The position numbers and the translations under genes are program-made. The notes beneath the pieces were generated by a model, which made no database searches, had not been told where the DNA came from, and saw nothing but the letters and a program-made list of their open reading frames with translations. Positions 34,233 to 45,443 of a stretch of DNA of 64,000 nucleotides are shown here, piece after piece. The DNA is from Heterobasidion occidentale (taxonomy: Eukaryota > Basidiomycota > Agaricomycetes > Russulales > Bondarzewiaceae), in contig JBCAQO010000013.1 of NCBI GenBank assembly GCA_039111635.1, positions 62,001 through 126,000 on the forward strand. The letters run 5' to 3'. Each line of letters begins with the position of its first letter. Position 1 is the first letter of the stretch.

Positions 34233-35823
34233 TGTTGCGATCGCTGAATCCACTTCTATGTCTAAACGCTCACGCCATCGACTTATATGCTCCCCTTCGC
34301 TGATGATTCAGCGTATGAACCGTCGCGCTTGAATGAAGGTCACTCAAAACCCTCTTTTTGAAGCCATCCCTAACGGCGTAGAAGAAGCAGTGACATCCAC
34401 ATTGTACACCCGACTTCGGGTATAGGCTCTATGGTGCATGCCTCTTTGAACCTCCTATCCTCCCCGTTCCAGGCATGACAGCCACCGTTACAGCGCACCA
34501 GCGTAATAGAGCTCCGGGGTGAGCTCGAGGTGAGCTCGGAGATACAATGCATGAAGACGTTAGTGATTTCAGACATTTATAGTGACGTCCATGAGACGCA
34601 TCTTAACGCCGAAAACGTTCTTCTCTCGTCCTTTGTAATCGCTCATGAGCGCTAAACTTTCCAGAGCAGTATTGACATTGTATATATATGACGCGGTCTC
34701 TACGATATGTGCGTGCTTCTCGGTGCGTAGCCCATTGTAGCTCATCTTCATCTGTAGTCTCATGCTTCGTATATCGCAGCGTTCGTTCTACGCCCTATTC
34801 GTATCCAAGTCCGATCTCTGGTATTTCAGGGCGCAACGACAAGCTTCCCAGTCATTGATACGGATATAGAGTGTCCTCTTGGTTCCTTGCTGGCTCTTCT
34901 TTTGTAGGCTCACAGATCTTCCCATATCTCGAGCGCTATACAAAAATAGCACATCTACCAAAGTTCCTCATGACTGTACGCGAATCCATGTAGAGTGTTT
35001 TAAAGTGACCCACATCACCCTTCGCTCCATGTCACTCTAACCTATGCTCGGTCGAACCTCTCCATTTCTATCGTCAAACCCTGATTTTGCCTTTTAAGCT
35101 GGTAAGTATTCATCTCGCAGTCGAATACATGCTTTCTAGCGCCGTCGTCCATGCACCGGCAGCTAATTCACGAACGCGCGGTGCTATACACTCAGCTCAG
35201 AATGCACTTGTCGTTAGTTGGGCTTTGTCTTGAGATACCGGATTTGAAGAGCTGACTGCCTCAACCGAAAATATGAAATCAGGTGCGTTTTGGTTGGAAA
35301 CTGTAGATGACGGTCGCACAGTCGCGTCTCGTGAATCACGCTCGCTTGCTATCAGCCTTCATCGTCTCAAGCTCGTGAATTGAATATCTCGTGAACTCAG
35401 ATGACTTGGTTGGCGAACCCTGGTGAGCGTGGACGACATACACAGATCATAACCGTCGCCTGAGTTTCGGACTTCCAGCGTTCCGCAAGGGATTCGGACA
35501 GAATCGATTGACATGGGCCCTCGGGAACAGCAGAACAGCGCAAACTCCGGCCACGATGAAGACCGTCGGTGCGTAGCGGCGCGCTCTGGGAACATCTAGG
35601 ACGATCCTTTGTGGCAGGACAGTAGCACGCTCAGTAGCAAGGGTGCTGACGACGAGTAAGTGTGACCCCTTGCCAAGGACCTCTCGATCCGGGCATATGA
35701 CGGCAAACAGGCCAAGAAACATGCATTCATCAGACAGACAAACAGAACGACCACGAACCAAGGGAGAGCAGCCACAGGCTGTGCAAACTCGACGCGCCGC
35801 TGCCGAACTGGCCTAAGAGGAAC
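34233..35823. other. Intergenic; no supported gene
   Basis: Minus-strand frames at 35359-35761 include a hydrophobic run (ALPWFVVVLFVCLMNACFLACL) but no start, splice structure or family is convincing. Confidence 0.4.
34283..34288 (-). promoter_or_regulatory. Candidate TATA element of the SDR gene
   Basis: ATATAA on the minus strand lies about 50 bp upstream of the SDR start codon. Confidence 0.4.
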
Positions 35824-36065
35824 TTAAAAATAGAACGGGTCTTCCCCGGGACGCATGAGCACGAGCCGCGACCCCTCTGGCACGCTGTACTTTTCTGTGC
35901 CCGGAGGCATATGCTGGTCTTTACCCAAGGCTTTCTCCCAGATCACCAGCTTCCCCCCGAATGTAAACACACCCGGGTGGGGAACATGCGCGATCTCGTA
36001 GCGGTCGGGCGTGTTCACAGGGATGCGATCGCCCACGTGGAAGAAGTCGAGGCAGTACTGCCCGT

Positions 36066-36372
36066 ATTCCTCCATGCCGCCGGGCCAAATGCGAATCGCA
36101 AGAGCGGAGTGAGGAATGTTGAAATACAGGGAGTCCTGATCTTGTAGCTGTGGCTTACCCTGGTACATGGTCAACCAGTGAGTCGGGCCTTGCACTAGCA
36201 ATGAAGTAGCGATAGATAGGATGACGCACCCCAAGTGTATGCAGCTTGCCGCCCGCTTTGGCGAATATATCGTCCCACTGCTTGTTATGTATCGCGAGGT
36301 ACCGAGGCAGAGTGTCTTCAGTGGCGCCCATCGCGAAGAGCACCTTCTTCACTATGTCTTCACTCATAGGTT
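36066..36372 (+). repeat. 307-bp tandem duplication, unit 1
   Basis: Adjacent direct repeat of 36373-36679, differing at about eight positions (roughly 97 percent identical). It begins ATTCCTCCATGCC and ends CTCATAGGTT. Confidence 0.95.
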
Positions 36373-36679
36373 ATTCCTCCATGCCGCCGGGCCAAATGCG
36401 AATCGCGAGAGCGGAGTGAGGAATGTTGAAATACAGGGTGCCCTGATCTTGTAGCTGTGGCTTACCCTGGTACATGGTCAACTAGTGAGTCGGGCCTTGC
36501 ACTGGCAATGAAGCAGCGATAGATAGGATGACGCACCCCAAGTGTATGCAGCTTGCCACCCGCTTTGGCGAATATATCGTCCCACTACTTGTTATGTATC
36601 GCGAGGTACCGAGGCAGAGTGTCTTCAGTGGCGCCCATCGCGAAGAGCACCTTCTTCACTATGTCTTCACTCATAGGTT
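36373..36679 (+). repeat. 307-bp tandem duplication, unit 2
   Basis: Second copy of the 307-bp unit. It carries the change that creates a TAG in the minus-strand reading frame. Confidence 0.95.
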
Positions 36680-36770
36680 GGTGGTTCGGGTAGGCGCGGA
36701 GCATATGTTCGTCAAATGCGCTCTTGAGAACCAAGGGAGGTTCGGGCGAGGGAGCGACTTGAGCTTGCAT

Positions 36771-37456
36771 CGAGGGCGGAGCCGCCGAGGACGATGTCGG
36801 GGTTGGTGGCTTCTATTCTGTTAGATAGGGTGGTCTTCAGATTGATTGTAGAACAACACACGGTGTGCAGGTGCCGAGAGGACGACATTTTGCTACGAAG
36901 GGAAGAAGTTCGGTTTTTGCGATGAGAACTCAGAACACTGACTGCAGCTTCTTGATTTGACGTCACGTTGGAAGGGCTAGTTACTCCCACGGCCCGCCGT
37001 CGATTGTGGCAGCAGAAACAGAAAACATAAGTATCCCATCAGAGTTCATATATTCATACGTTCATTGTCGCAATCCCCTTGCACCTCGCGTTATCTGACA
37101 GCTTTCGCATGATAAATTCGTGTATTCTTCGTTCCTCCACAAAGCCCGCTCCCACGTGGCGCCCACATCGCGCCGTACAACAAACGCATCAGATATCATC
37201 ATCGGCATCGGAGTGGCATCGTAAGAGGGGAGGAAGTATACGTAGCGTATACGTAGGGCGCGACCAGCAAGAAAAGAAATCAGAGACGTGGAGAGGGGTA
37301 ATATGAGAGCATTGAAACAAACAGACACAGTACATGGATAACACATCAACTACACACCGACCCAACTGGGCCCGACCCGACATGCTAATTGCGCCCTAGC
37401 GCACATGAGGGAGACGCAGTCCCACACAGTCCCACAGGGCCACGAACGCCGCGCGC
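36771..37456. other. Intergenic between the broken gene and PTR2-like gene
   Basis: No convincing gene occurs. The stretch near 36780-36930 may hold 5' coding or leader sequence of the disrupted gene. Confidence 0.4.
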
Positions 37457-40268
37457 TCATATCAGTTCCTTTTCTGGGCGGCTTGAGCGGTCCAGGTGAC
37501 CCTCCTGGATGTCGTTGAGCGCTTCCTCTTCCTGGTCGAGGTGCCGGAACGAAAACCAGAAGAAGACACCGCCGACGCCGGAAAGGACTGCCATGGTGCC
37601 GTAGTTCCACACGAGCAGGGGATCAGACGAGAGCGCTGCATCGCAAAACCAAAGGCACAGTCAGCGAAAGGCCCAACGTGTAGAAAGGAAGGCGCGAGCG
37701 CGAGATGATACGCACAAGTGAATGCCTCGCCGAGCGCATTGGCGATAGCGGTCATGAACAGGAACACAGCCATGACGAGCGATTTCATGTTCGCCGGCGC
37801 CTTCGTGAACGCGTACTCGAGCCCGGTGATGGACGCGAGAATCTCGGAGAATGCGATGAGCACATACGATCCAGTCTGGATCCACACGTTCAGATCCGAC
37901 GTGAGCACGTTGCCGGCGGCGTCTGTGCACGTCGCGGCTTGGTATCCGCAGGGGTTGCGCTGAAGGGAGGAAGGGCACACGGTAAGCACGAAGGAGGCGA
38001 GAAAGTCATGCCAGATTGCGATGTACCTTGTAGATGTAGTGCTGCACGACAGCAGCCCAGATCATAGCTGCAGCACCTGTCAAGAATCCAGCGGCTATCC
38101 TGCGAATGGGTGTCACCCTGATGCCGATGCGGCGGAGGAAGGGGTAGAGCTAAACCCGTGATCATATTCAGTGAGTGATCTCAGGCATGCAAAGAATGTG
38201 ATCAAACACTCACGAAGAGATCGCAGATGGGGATGAAGATGAGGAGAGCGAAGGGGTCGAGGTTATTGATGACGTCGTTCGGGAGGCCGTTCGTGACCAT
38301 CGTGGCAGCCTGCGACGTCAAGTTGTTGACCATCTGGTTGTACGTGAGCCCTGTAGACCCAGCAGCAATCAGCATCCATGAAGATACATCTTAAGCCAGC
38401 CAACGGCCAGATGAGCACTCACACCAGAGCGGGTACCACAGGAATACCGTGCAGGCCTTGAACCCTCTCCGAACTTCATCGACCCACTGATCGTCGAATG
38501 TCATCCACGCTGGGCGCTGAGATGCTTCGATCTTGCTCGGCTTCGCGTTCTCCCAGAAGTCGCTTGCTGTCAGGTTCTTGAACGTACGGTACGGGCTGAA
38601 CGACCATCGCCCGCGTGCGGCGAAGGTCCACAGGCGGAGTGCCTTGGAGAGGACGGAGCCTTGCGGCGGGGAGCGGTTGTACCGTTTACGACCAGCAAGG
38701 AGGACGAGTGGGCAGAGAAGGAAGACGATGGTAGGCAGCGTGTAGGACAGCCAGAAGCCAACGTACTGAAGATGCACGAAAGGTCGGGATCAGTTGTAGC
38801 CTGTGAAGATGCAGACGCAGTAAGTGGAGGAGTACGCACCTTTTCAGAGTATGTCATGCCGATCTGGCCGACGAGTGCACCGACGTTGATGAAGAAGTAG
38901 AAGTACTACGAACAGATCCATCCCGTCAGTCTCTGAACACAATGCATATAGACGAAGAATCTGACCATATAGATACGAGCGGTGGTCATCGTGGGGTCCA
39001 CGATAACCCTCTCGCCCTTGGCCGTTTCCCTGATGTACGGCTTCAATAGCTTCTGCTGCTCAGCGACAAGCGGGGAGATATTGCTCTTGAAACCTCCCGT
39101 GCCAAGACCCATTACGAGCATGGCGATAACAAGGCAGGCAAGCGCGCCCTTCGAGTTCTCAAGCACAGGCGGAAGTGCGGAAACGATGAGGATAACATGA
39201 CCGACTAGGGCGATAACGACGGATCCGCAGATCGTGTTGAAGCGGCCAAATTTAGCGTCGGCTAGGTAGGCACCGTAGAGGGGAGTTACGTAGCACCTAA
39301 GGTGGGCAAAAACATCAAGATAAGGACAAGCCTGATAGATGAGAACGCAGGAACAGAGTCAAGCGGGCACAAGGGGAGCGCATATATGTTGCAATCATGG
39401 ATGATGACGGCTACATGTCCTTCCCTGTATCACGAGAGGTCCCCAACGCCTGCCCTGCACACGAGCGGTCCGATTGCCCAGGAGATCGCACTTACCAAAA
39501 GCTGAAGAATGTCGTGAGACCGAACGAGGTGCGCTGACCCTGATCGAGGGCACCAGACTGGCCGTCTTTTCCGCCCGCGCCTGTGCGCGAATTTGGGGGG
39601 AGCGGTTGCTGAATGAAATTTGTCTGTGGAGGACATCGTGGTCAGTCCCTGTGCACTTGTTCATTTCGTCGGCGACGAAACAGTCCCGCTCTATCGTAGT
39701 ATATAGACACTCACGAAGACAATAGTACTACCTAAACTCGAGATGCGAATTGAACACGAGAGATCGCAAGGGAAGAGAGGAAGAAAGAGAGCGCACCGTA
39801 AAACTAAAGGAGAATAGAAGACGTCAGATTGGGAGATAAGATGCATGTATGCGCATATACGCACCGAAAATCGCTCCGCAAGCTCCACAAACGCAATCAC
39901 TGTCGAGAAACGGCCCAAAGTCAGCCTCGCGAGATCAGTCGAACGGCCTCGCTCCGCTCATGCCCAACCATGTTCCCGCTACGCCGACCCCATTGCGGTC
40001 GAGGTCATGCGGCTATAAAGCAAAGCGGAGCGAGACGAAAGTAAGATCACGCACTATAAGTCCCCCAGTTGATCGTATCAGACACGCGTCTAAGCTCTCC
40101 GAGCTCCTCCTTAGTGGGGTAGATGTACCCCTCGAGCTCGCTCTCCTGGTCGTGCGACCCACTCGTTGAGAGCGCGTGCTTCTCGTCAATGACGGCGGTG
40201 TCAAGGACGCCCGAGTTTTTTGCGGCCTCGCCTGTCGCGGCAAAGTATGCGTCTTCCTGGCGCTCCAT
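37457..40268 (-). CDS. Proton-dependent oligopeptide transporter (POT/PTR2 family)
   Basis: Plasma-membrane di/tripeptide:H+ symporter of the PTR2 type. Start ATG 40266-40268 (MERQEDAYFAATGE). The signature ELAERFSFYGSTIVFTNF is assembled from four exons, two of them microexons: TTTTACG at 39797-39803 and a 17-nt exon at 39715-39731. Further family landmarks are QPLPPNSRTGAGG, YVTPLYGAYLADAKFGRF, VMGLGTGGFKSNISPLVAEQ, RIYMVRYFYFFINVGALVGQ-type residues, YVGFWLSYTLPTIVFLLCP, FKACTVFLWYPLWC, and TGLEYAFTKAPANMKSLVMA. The C-terminus is DIQEGHLDRSSRPEKELI. About a dozen membrane segments are expected. Introns are short and numerous; the junctions checked stay in phase. No frame break was seen. 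Confidence 0.88.
39715..39731 (-). other. 17-nt microexon of the PTR2-like gene
   Basis: Flanked by AG upstream and GTGAGT downstream on the minus strand. It encodes the STIVF part of the PTR signature. Skipping it would break the frame. Confidence 0.75.
39797..39803 (-). other. 7-nt microexon (TTTTACG) of the PTR2-like gene
   Basis: Flanked by CCTTTAG and GTGCGC on the minus strand. It supplies the FY and the first base of the Gly codon of the conserved FYG, and restores phase between neighbouring exons. Confidence 0.75.
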
Positions 40269-42517
40269 GGTCGTGTGGTCTCTCTGCGCTCGCTGGGGTG
40301 CGGAGATCGCTGCTGTAGCCTAGGCTAGCTTGTGAGAGCGGAGGGAGAGGGCGCTGGGAGGACGGGAGACGCAGGAGGAAGAGGCGCGCCGAGCGACGGG
40401 AAGACAGTTTTATACCGCTCGTAGGTCTCGCCGGTGGAGAAGGCTGATGGGGCCCGCGGAGGGAGCATATGGTCCATGTCCACGCGTGCCTCGACCATCC
40501 GTCCCGGGTTATCGCCCCAATTCACTTATCAGTTTTCGTCGCGTTTTTTTTCTCCTCGATCTTCTTCCTGCCCCGCGAAAACGTAAAATAAGTCCAAATG
40601 GTCTCCTGAGATCGTCATCGCGGCCACTGCCAAGGCTCGCCCAGCATCACGTCCATGAAAGTGCATTCCATGAACACGAACGCACCAGCAGACAACGCAT
40701 GGGAAACCACCCTCGTCACGCGCCCCGCATTCCATTCAGTCGCCTTCTCATGCAGCAGCAGCGCCCCTCCTGCGGTTTCCGAGGACAGACGAGCAAGGTC
40801 AAGCCCGCCCGGAGCAGCGCCCGTCCACATGCACCCAAAACACCCATCACCCCGCCCTGCGACATGTTCAACCCGTCAGCCCCGGTCACAACACCAACTG
40901 AAAACATTCGGCCTCTGATAGCACCACAAATGGGCATATGCGCCGACAGAGCGAGACTGGCCAATCTCAATCTCATCATTGCTATGCCCCCCGCAAGCGC
41001 CAGAGGCTAGCCCCAATTCTGCCGCTGCGATAACGGCCTCGACGCCGCAAGCGGCCGCTTGCCTTGGCCTGTAAACCTGCCATACCGCATCGTCTCGGCG
41101 TCAGGGACGCCGCAGAGCCCAATGATCCGTCTATGGTCTCACGTCCCCACGTCGTCCCCGATGGCCGCCATTCAACACGAAAATTTTGCGAAAAGATCGC
41201 AATTCAATGCAATCCAACCGCCGGGACGCATCGGGCAGGCGGGGCTGGACAGCAGCGGGACCTCGAACACCTGCAATTTTCATCCACGACAGGCTCCAGC
41301 TCCAGACTCGATCCCCGACGACCCCATCCAGTACATCCAGTCTATCGCCTTGTACAGCAAAGAGGGTCGTAGGACTGTCGCAGGTATCTGGTCTGCTAAG
41401 AATAGCACGGCAAAACGTACCAATCGAATTACTGACTCCTACGGCATCTCCCTGCTCGAGTCGTTGGAGCCAACGACGCCGCGTCTGCACCCGAGCCCGA
41501 CTACTGCGAGCCTGCACCCCCCGAGCGCGGAACAGACATGGGCCGGCCGCCCGTAGCGCCTATTATCCACGCTCGTCATTCCGATCTAGCATGTGGATGC
41601 TCACCTTGCGTTTCGATGGAGGCGCCGTGCTTCCATCATTGTTCGCGGCACAGCGAGGAAGACAGAGGGCAGATCGTGGTCGCGGGCAGAGTGTAGCTTT
41701 TGACGTTCCTCGTGCCCCTGCCGATTATTTCCTCATCCGCATGCCCGTGCATCCTCCTTTGCAACTCGGCGTGACTCGATCGTGCGTACGACGTCGGCCG
41801 GTACCTCGAGGGCTATGTGTCTCCCCTCGGCCGACTGACCGCGCCTTGGGCGCCTTTGCGCTCAGCGACGATTTCCGCGAGTCTGTACAAGATCGCAGAC
41901 CCCTTTGCACGACGCATACGATATATTTTACAGCGCGAAACAGAAATGTCTCGCAAAATATGACCTGGATCCTGATGCTTCTTGCCTCGCAGTTCTCCGG
42001 GGTCCTTGTACCCCACTGAGATCTCGGATCTTCGTGAAATGGCAGAGATTTGAGAACAATAGCGTCTGACTTGCTCCCGTATCACCGGAACAAACAGGTA
42101 CCTCAAGCAAGACAGAGAAGATCTTCTGTCATTTACTTATCATCGCTCCTACTGCAGCGCTCAGTGTCTTCTCGAAAACTTATCCTGAGCCTCTACCGGC
42201 GAATCGTCGAAGTAAATTTAAACTCGACACATGCAAGGATCTCAGAGATCCCGTGAATCGGATACCAACAACTTCGAAAGGAGGTGCGACAAGCTTCAAA
42301 TGAGTTCAGACGCGATGACAGCACTCGGTACCTGGCAGAGCTCTACAGTTGGGACCGGAGCGCCAATGTCTACCAATGTGCGCTACTGTATCCACATACT
42401 GTACTCCCACTCGTCGGAAGCAATTTTGTACCTGTCACAAACGGCGTCATCTGCCCCACACTGGAGTAAGCAACTCGTCCTCCTGCGTCAACATAACATA
42501 ATCGCGCCTACACCCTC
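40269..42517. other. Intergenic; possible small coding relic at 40612-40979 minus
   Basis: The minus frames at 40612-40830 (TAGGALLLHEKATEWNAGR, SALSAGAFVFMECT-like) and 40716-40979 look more protein-like than the surroundings, but they cannot be joined in phase and match no family I know. The rest, including long plus frames at 40447-42019, has no coding signature. Confidence 0.35.
40408..40414 (-). promoter_or_regulatory. Candidate TATA element of the PTR2-like gene
   Basis: TATAAAA on the minus strand lies about 140 bp upstream of the start codon at 40268. Confidence 0.4.
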
Positions 42518-45395
42518 CTACAACCCCTTGCGCTTGCGCGCTACAATGTCGCCAGGCACAGCGCCGGGAAGCGTTACGCGGAACACGAGCATCTGGTTAT
42601 CGTTATCGAGCCCCGCGTCAAAGGGCACGCCGAGCGCGATACCGTGCGTACTGATGAAGTCGTTGTCGGCCTGTGCGACAGTGACATCGGGAAGGTTCCG
42701 AAAGAGTAGTCAGTTGAATGAACGATAGAGCAGGTGAGAAGGATGCGGCAAGCGGTAAGGAAGCGAAAGGAAGACAGATAGAGGGAGCAAAACGATAATG
42801 AGAACTTAACAGGCACAGACCGAAACTAAGGTCGGACGATACGCAGAACCCATGTCCACCTCCATGGGGATATCAGAAAGTAAAACGGAGCACGGAACGC
42901 AGAACAAAGGACACGAGGTCGACGGGAATCTACACAGCGCGATGATGAAGGAAGCGGCGATGAACTTACGGCAGTGAACAAGAAATAGTCGTCCGGGTAT
43001 TGTGGGTCCCCAACGGGCGCGAGCGCGAGCGACTCCCATTTCGCGTCGATGAGCGTCTGGTCCGCGGGGTCACCTGCATCGACGTGAAACACGTCAGTCA
43101 ATGGAGTCGTGCGCGCAATATGCTACACGCAGAATCACTTACCATTATGGAGCCCAAATCGTGCCAGCTGCGTCGCGTTGATGAGACTCACGAACCCCAC
43201 ATAATTTGCGGGCACGACGGCGCTGTCAAGCTTGCCCTTGTGCGAAACGGGGTTGGCGGGGTCATCAAACTTGGTGCCATGGATGTCGGTGGCGCCCGAA
43301 ATGTCAATGAGGTCGGCTTGTCTGTGATCACCGAGGCAAGGGAAGATGGTGAAGAAAGCGGATTAGTCAGGGGACGGGGTAAAGGTAATCTCGAAACAAA
43401 ACAAAGAACATGAGGCCGGGTGGGACAAGGCAGCGCCACAAGACGAGATGGAGCCAAGACAAGTGGACTGGGAGGAAGAAGCGCAGGGACCGCATGACAG
43501 TGACAGCGGCATGCGCAATAGCCCGTGCGTACTCCATGACGCCATATACCCAGGTCCATGCCATATCCTCTTATTTTACTTGCCCACACTTATCACCTCA
43601 AATCAAAAATCAAAAAAGCAAGCAGATGAAAAAGAAAAGAAAAAAGATGGAAAACCCAGCGATCATCCAAACCTCTAAATGATATTGGAAATGGAAATGA
43701 AACTCGGACGCAAAGTAAAGCACGCACTTATACGCCGACAACGTCTCGTCCCCTCCATGCCCGCCCCCATCCCTTGCAAGCACCAAAAACACACCAGGGC
43801 TCACAAAATGCAGCTCGCTCGCCCCCAGCGTCTTGCTGTCCGCGTCCAAAGGAAGCGGCACCACCCACTCCCCCACCAAGCTCGGGCGGAACTGCGACTG
43901 GTCCGATATGTTGTACGCAAGCAGGCGCGCATGGCGCGCGTTCTTTTTCTTGTTCCCGCCGTCTTGGATCGTCGCGGACTGGAGCAGGGCGTAGAGCGTC
44001 GTTCCGTCGCTGTCGGTTGTCAGGCCCTCAAAGCCTATATGAGCGTAGATGCGAAGAATGATGGATGTCAGCGTTCCGGCACAATCATGATTTCGGACTA
44101 CATTGGCAAAATGAGATGAAGAGATCTCTCTCACCCTGGTTACCTGCGCGTCCTGTATCTGGGTCGTCCGCAGATGTAAAATTCAGCTCGCCGTCGACGA
44201 GGGGGACAATCGCGTCGGGTGGCTGAATAGTCTGCAGCAACCCGCCTTGGGCATCGAATCTGTAGATGTAAGGCCCGTACTCGTCGCTCACCCAGAAACT
44301 ACACCACATGCGCGAACGATCAACGAAACATTCAAAGACAAAGCCATGTCAGTGATTCATCCCGCACCATTCCAAGCCTCGCCCGCTGTTCTCGAAGAAT
44401 CGAAGAGGTAGACAGAAGATGAAATGCGACTCACGAGCCGTCCCCGTTGAGTACCAACCCCTCCAAATCAAGACTCAGTCGATCCGGATCCCCGCCCCCG
44501 CTCCCGGCGGTGGGCACCACCGGATCTGCATCCGCCGCTTCCGGAAACCCAGTTTGTGCGGCACGCACTCCAAGCGCGTCGAGCCCAGTGGTCGTCTTGT
44601 CCTCCCTCTCGACGTACAGGAGAGTATCGCGGTAGGATAAGGCCAGCGTACGCTGGGCAGCAGAGAAGGAGAGCGAAGTGGAAGAATAGTAGGGTATGAG
44701 GGTGAAAGAAATGCGGTGCTGGCGCCCTTGGTAGTCAATTGTGCCGTCGCTGCGGGCGGTGGAGTGTAAGGCGTCCACAGATGGAGGTAAGTGGAGACAC
44801 GGGGGAAGACGGCTAGGTAAACTTGTATAATGAAGACGAACGTGAACATAGGACTGACACGTTAAATCCGCGATCAGGCTGCACGACCAGCGTTCCGCTG
44901 TAGGAGCCGTTCCCCAGCCGCACAAACTCCGCCAACGCAATTGCACTACCGATCCCACCAATCGTATCTCCTACATCAATATCAACTAATTAAGTTTCTG
45001 ATTATGGAACCGAGGCAACCAGGCTGTGTGTAGGAAATGAGCCAGATATTTACCTGTGGATTCTGTAGCGTTCGAGGGTATGAGCCCGAATGCGACGAGG
45101 CCCTAAAGATGCATAGGAAACAAAACGTGAGCCAGACATGCGCCGAGAAACTTTATGAGTGGCAAAGGTAACCCGGGAGATTGTTCGGCAGTGTCATTGC
45201 ACGTCAAAAACGACTGACCTTGTTCACATACGTTCTCCCGTTCAGTTCAACAGATACAGCGAGCGAAGGGTCTGGCTGATCCGACTGCAGACTCAAGTAC
45301 GAGTTCGGGAGTTGTATGCCACGAGCGGTAGAGAATCGCAAGTTGCTGTGGAAGCAGAGGGCCAATACTAACGACCTGCCGAGTTGTCGAAACAT
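42518..45395 (-). CDS. Secreted phytase-like esterase (esterase-like activity of phytase family)
   Basis: Beta-propeller-type secreted protein of the PF13449 family. Start ATG 45393-45395 (MFRQLGRSLVLALCF), which gives a short hydrophobic leader; an ATG ten codons upstream (45425) is also in frame. Exons in order carry: QLPNSYLSLQSDQPDPSLAV; GDTIGGIGSAIALAEF; NGSYSGTLVVQPDRGFN; RISFTLIPYYSSTSL; DLEGLVLNGDGSFWVSDEYG (family-typical SDEYGP motif); YIYRFDAQGG; NQGFEGLTTDSDGTTLYALLQSA; LLVLARDG-like LVLARDGGGHG; ATDIHGTKFDD; KWESLALAPVGD; and DNDFISTHGI. The protein ends DIVARKRKGL with stop at 42518-42520. Introns are numerous; one at about 43326-43724 is near 400 nt, far longer than the others. 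The substrate is not established for the family. Confidence 0.82.
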
Positions 45396-45436
45396 GACGA
45401 GAGGAGCAAGCAAAGAGCCAAGCACGGGTGTGGTGC

Positions 45437-45443
45437 TTTTATA
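45437..45443 (-). promoter_or_regulatory. TATA element of the phytase-like gene
   Basis: TATAAAA on the minus strand lies 42 bp upstream of the start codon at 45395, a good core-promoter position. The nearness supports use of the 45395 start rather than 45425. Confidence 0.5.

Larger units (their letters stand above)
35824..36770 (-). pseudogene. Hypothetical protein gene disrupted by an internal tandem duplication
   Basis: No family is recognised. The apparent original protein begins near MQAQVAPSPEPPLVLKSAF (36770) or further upstream. It continues with MSEDIVKKVLFAMGATEDTL and KLHTLG, crosses an intron of about 75 nt, and ends with PHSALAIRIWPGGMEEYG, FFHVGDRIPVNTPDRYEIAH and a C-terminus RLVLMRPGEDPFYF. 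A 307-bp block spanning the end of exon 1, the intron and the start of exon 2 is duplicated in tandem (36066-36372 and 36373-36679). In the 5'-proximal copy the codon after LAIHNK is TAG; the distal copy has CAG. The extra 307 bp is also not a multiple of three. A shorter protein could still start at the distal MSEDIV (36367). Upstream low-complexity sequence before MQAQV is also open, so the true start is uncertain. Confidence 0.5.

Noticed and set aside
40447..42019. Plus-strand frames of 165-277 codons
   Set aside because: They have no splice logic, no motif and a composition typical of chance frames in GC-rich intergenic DNA.
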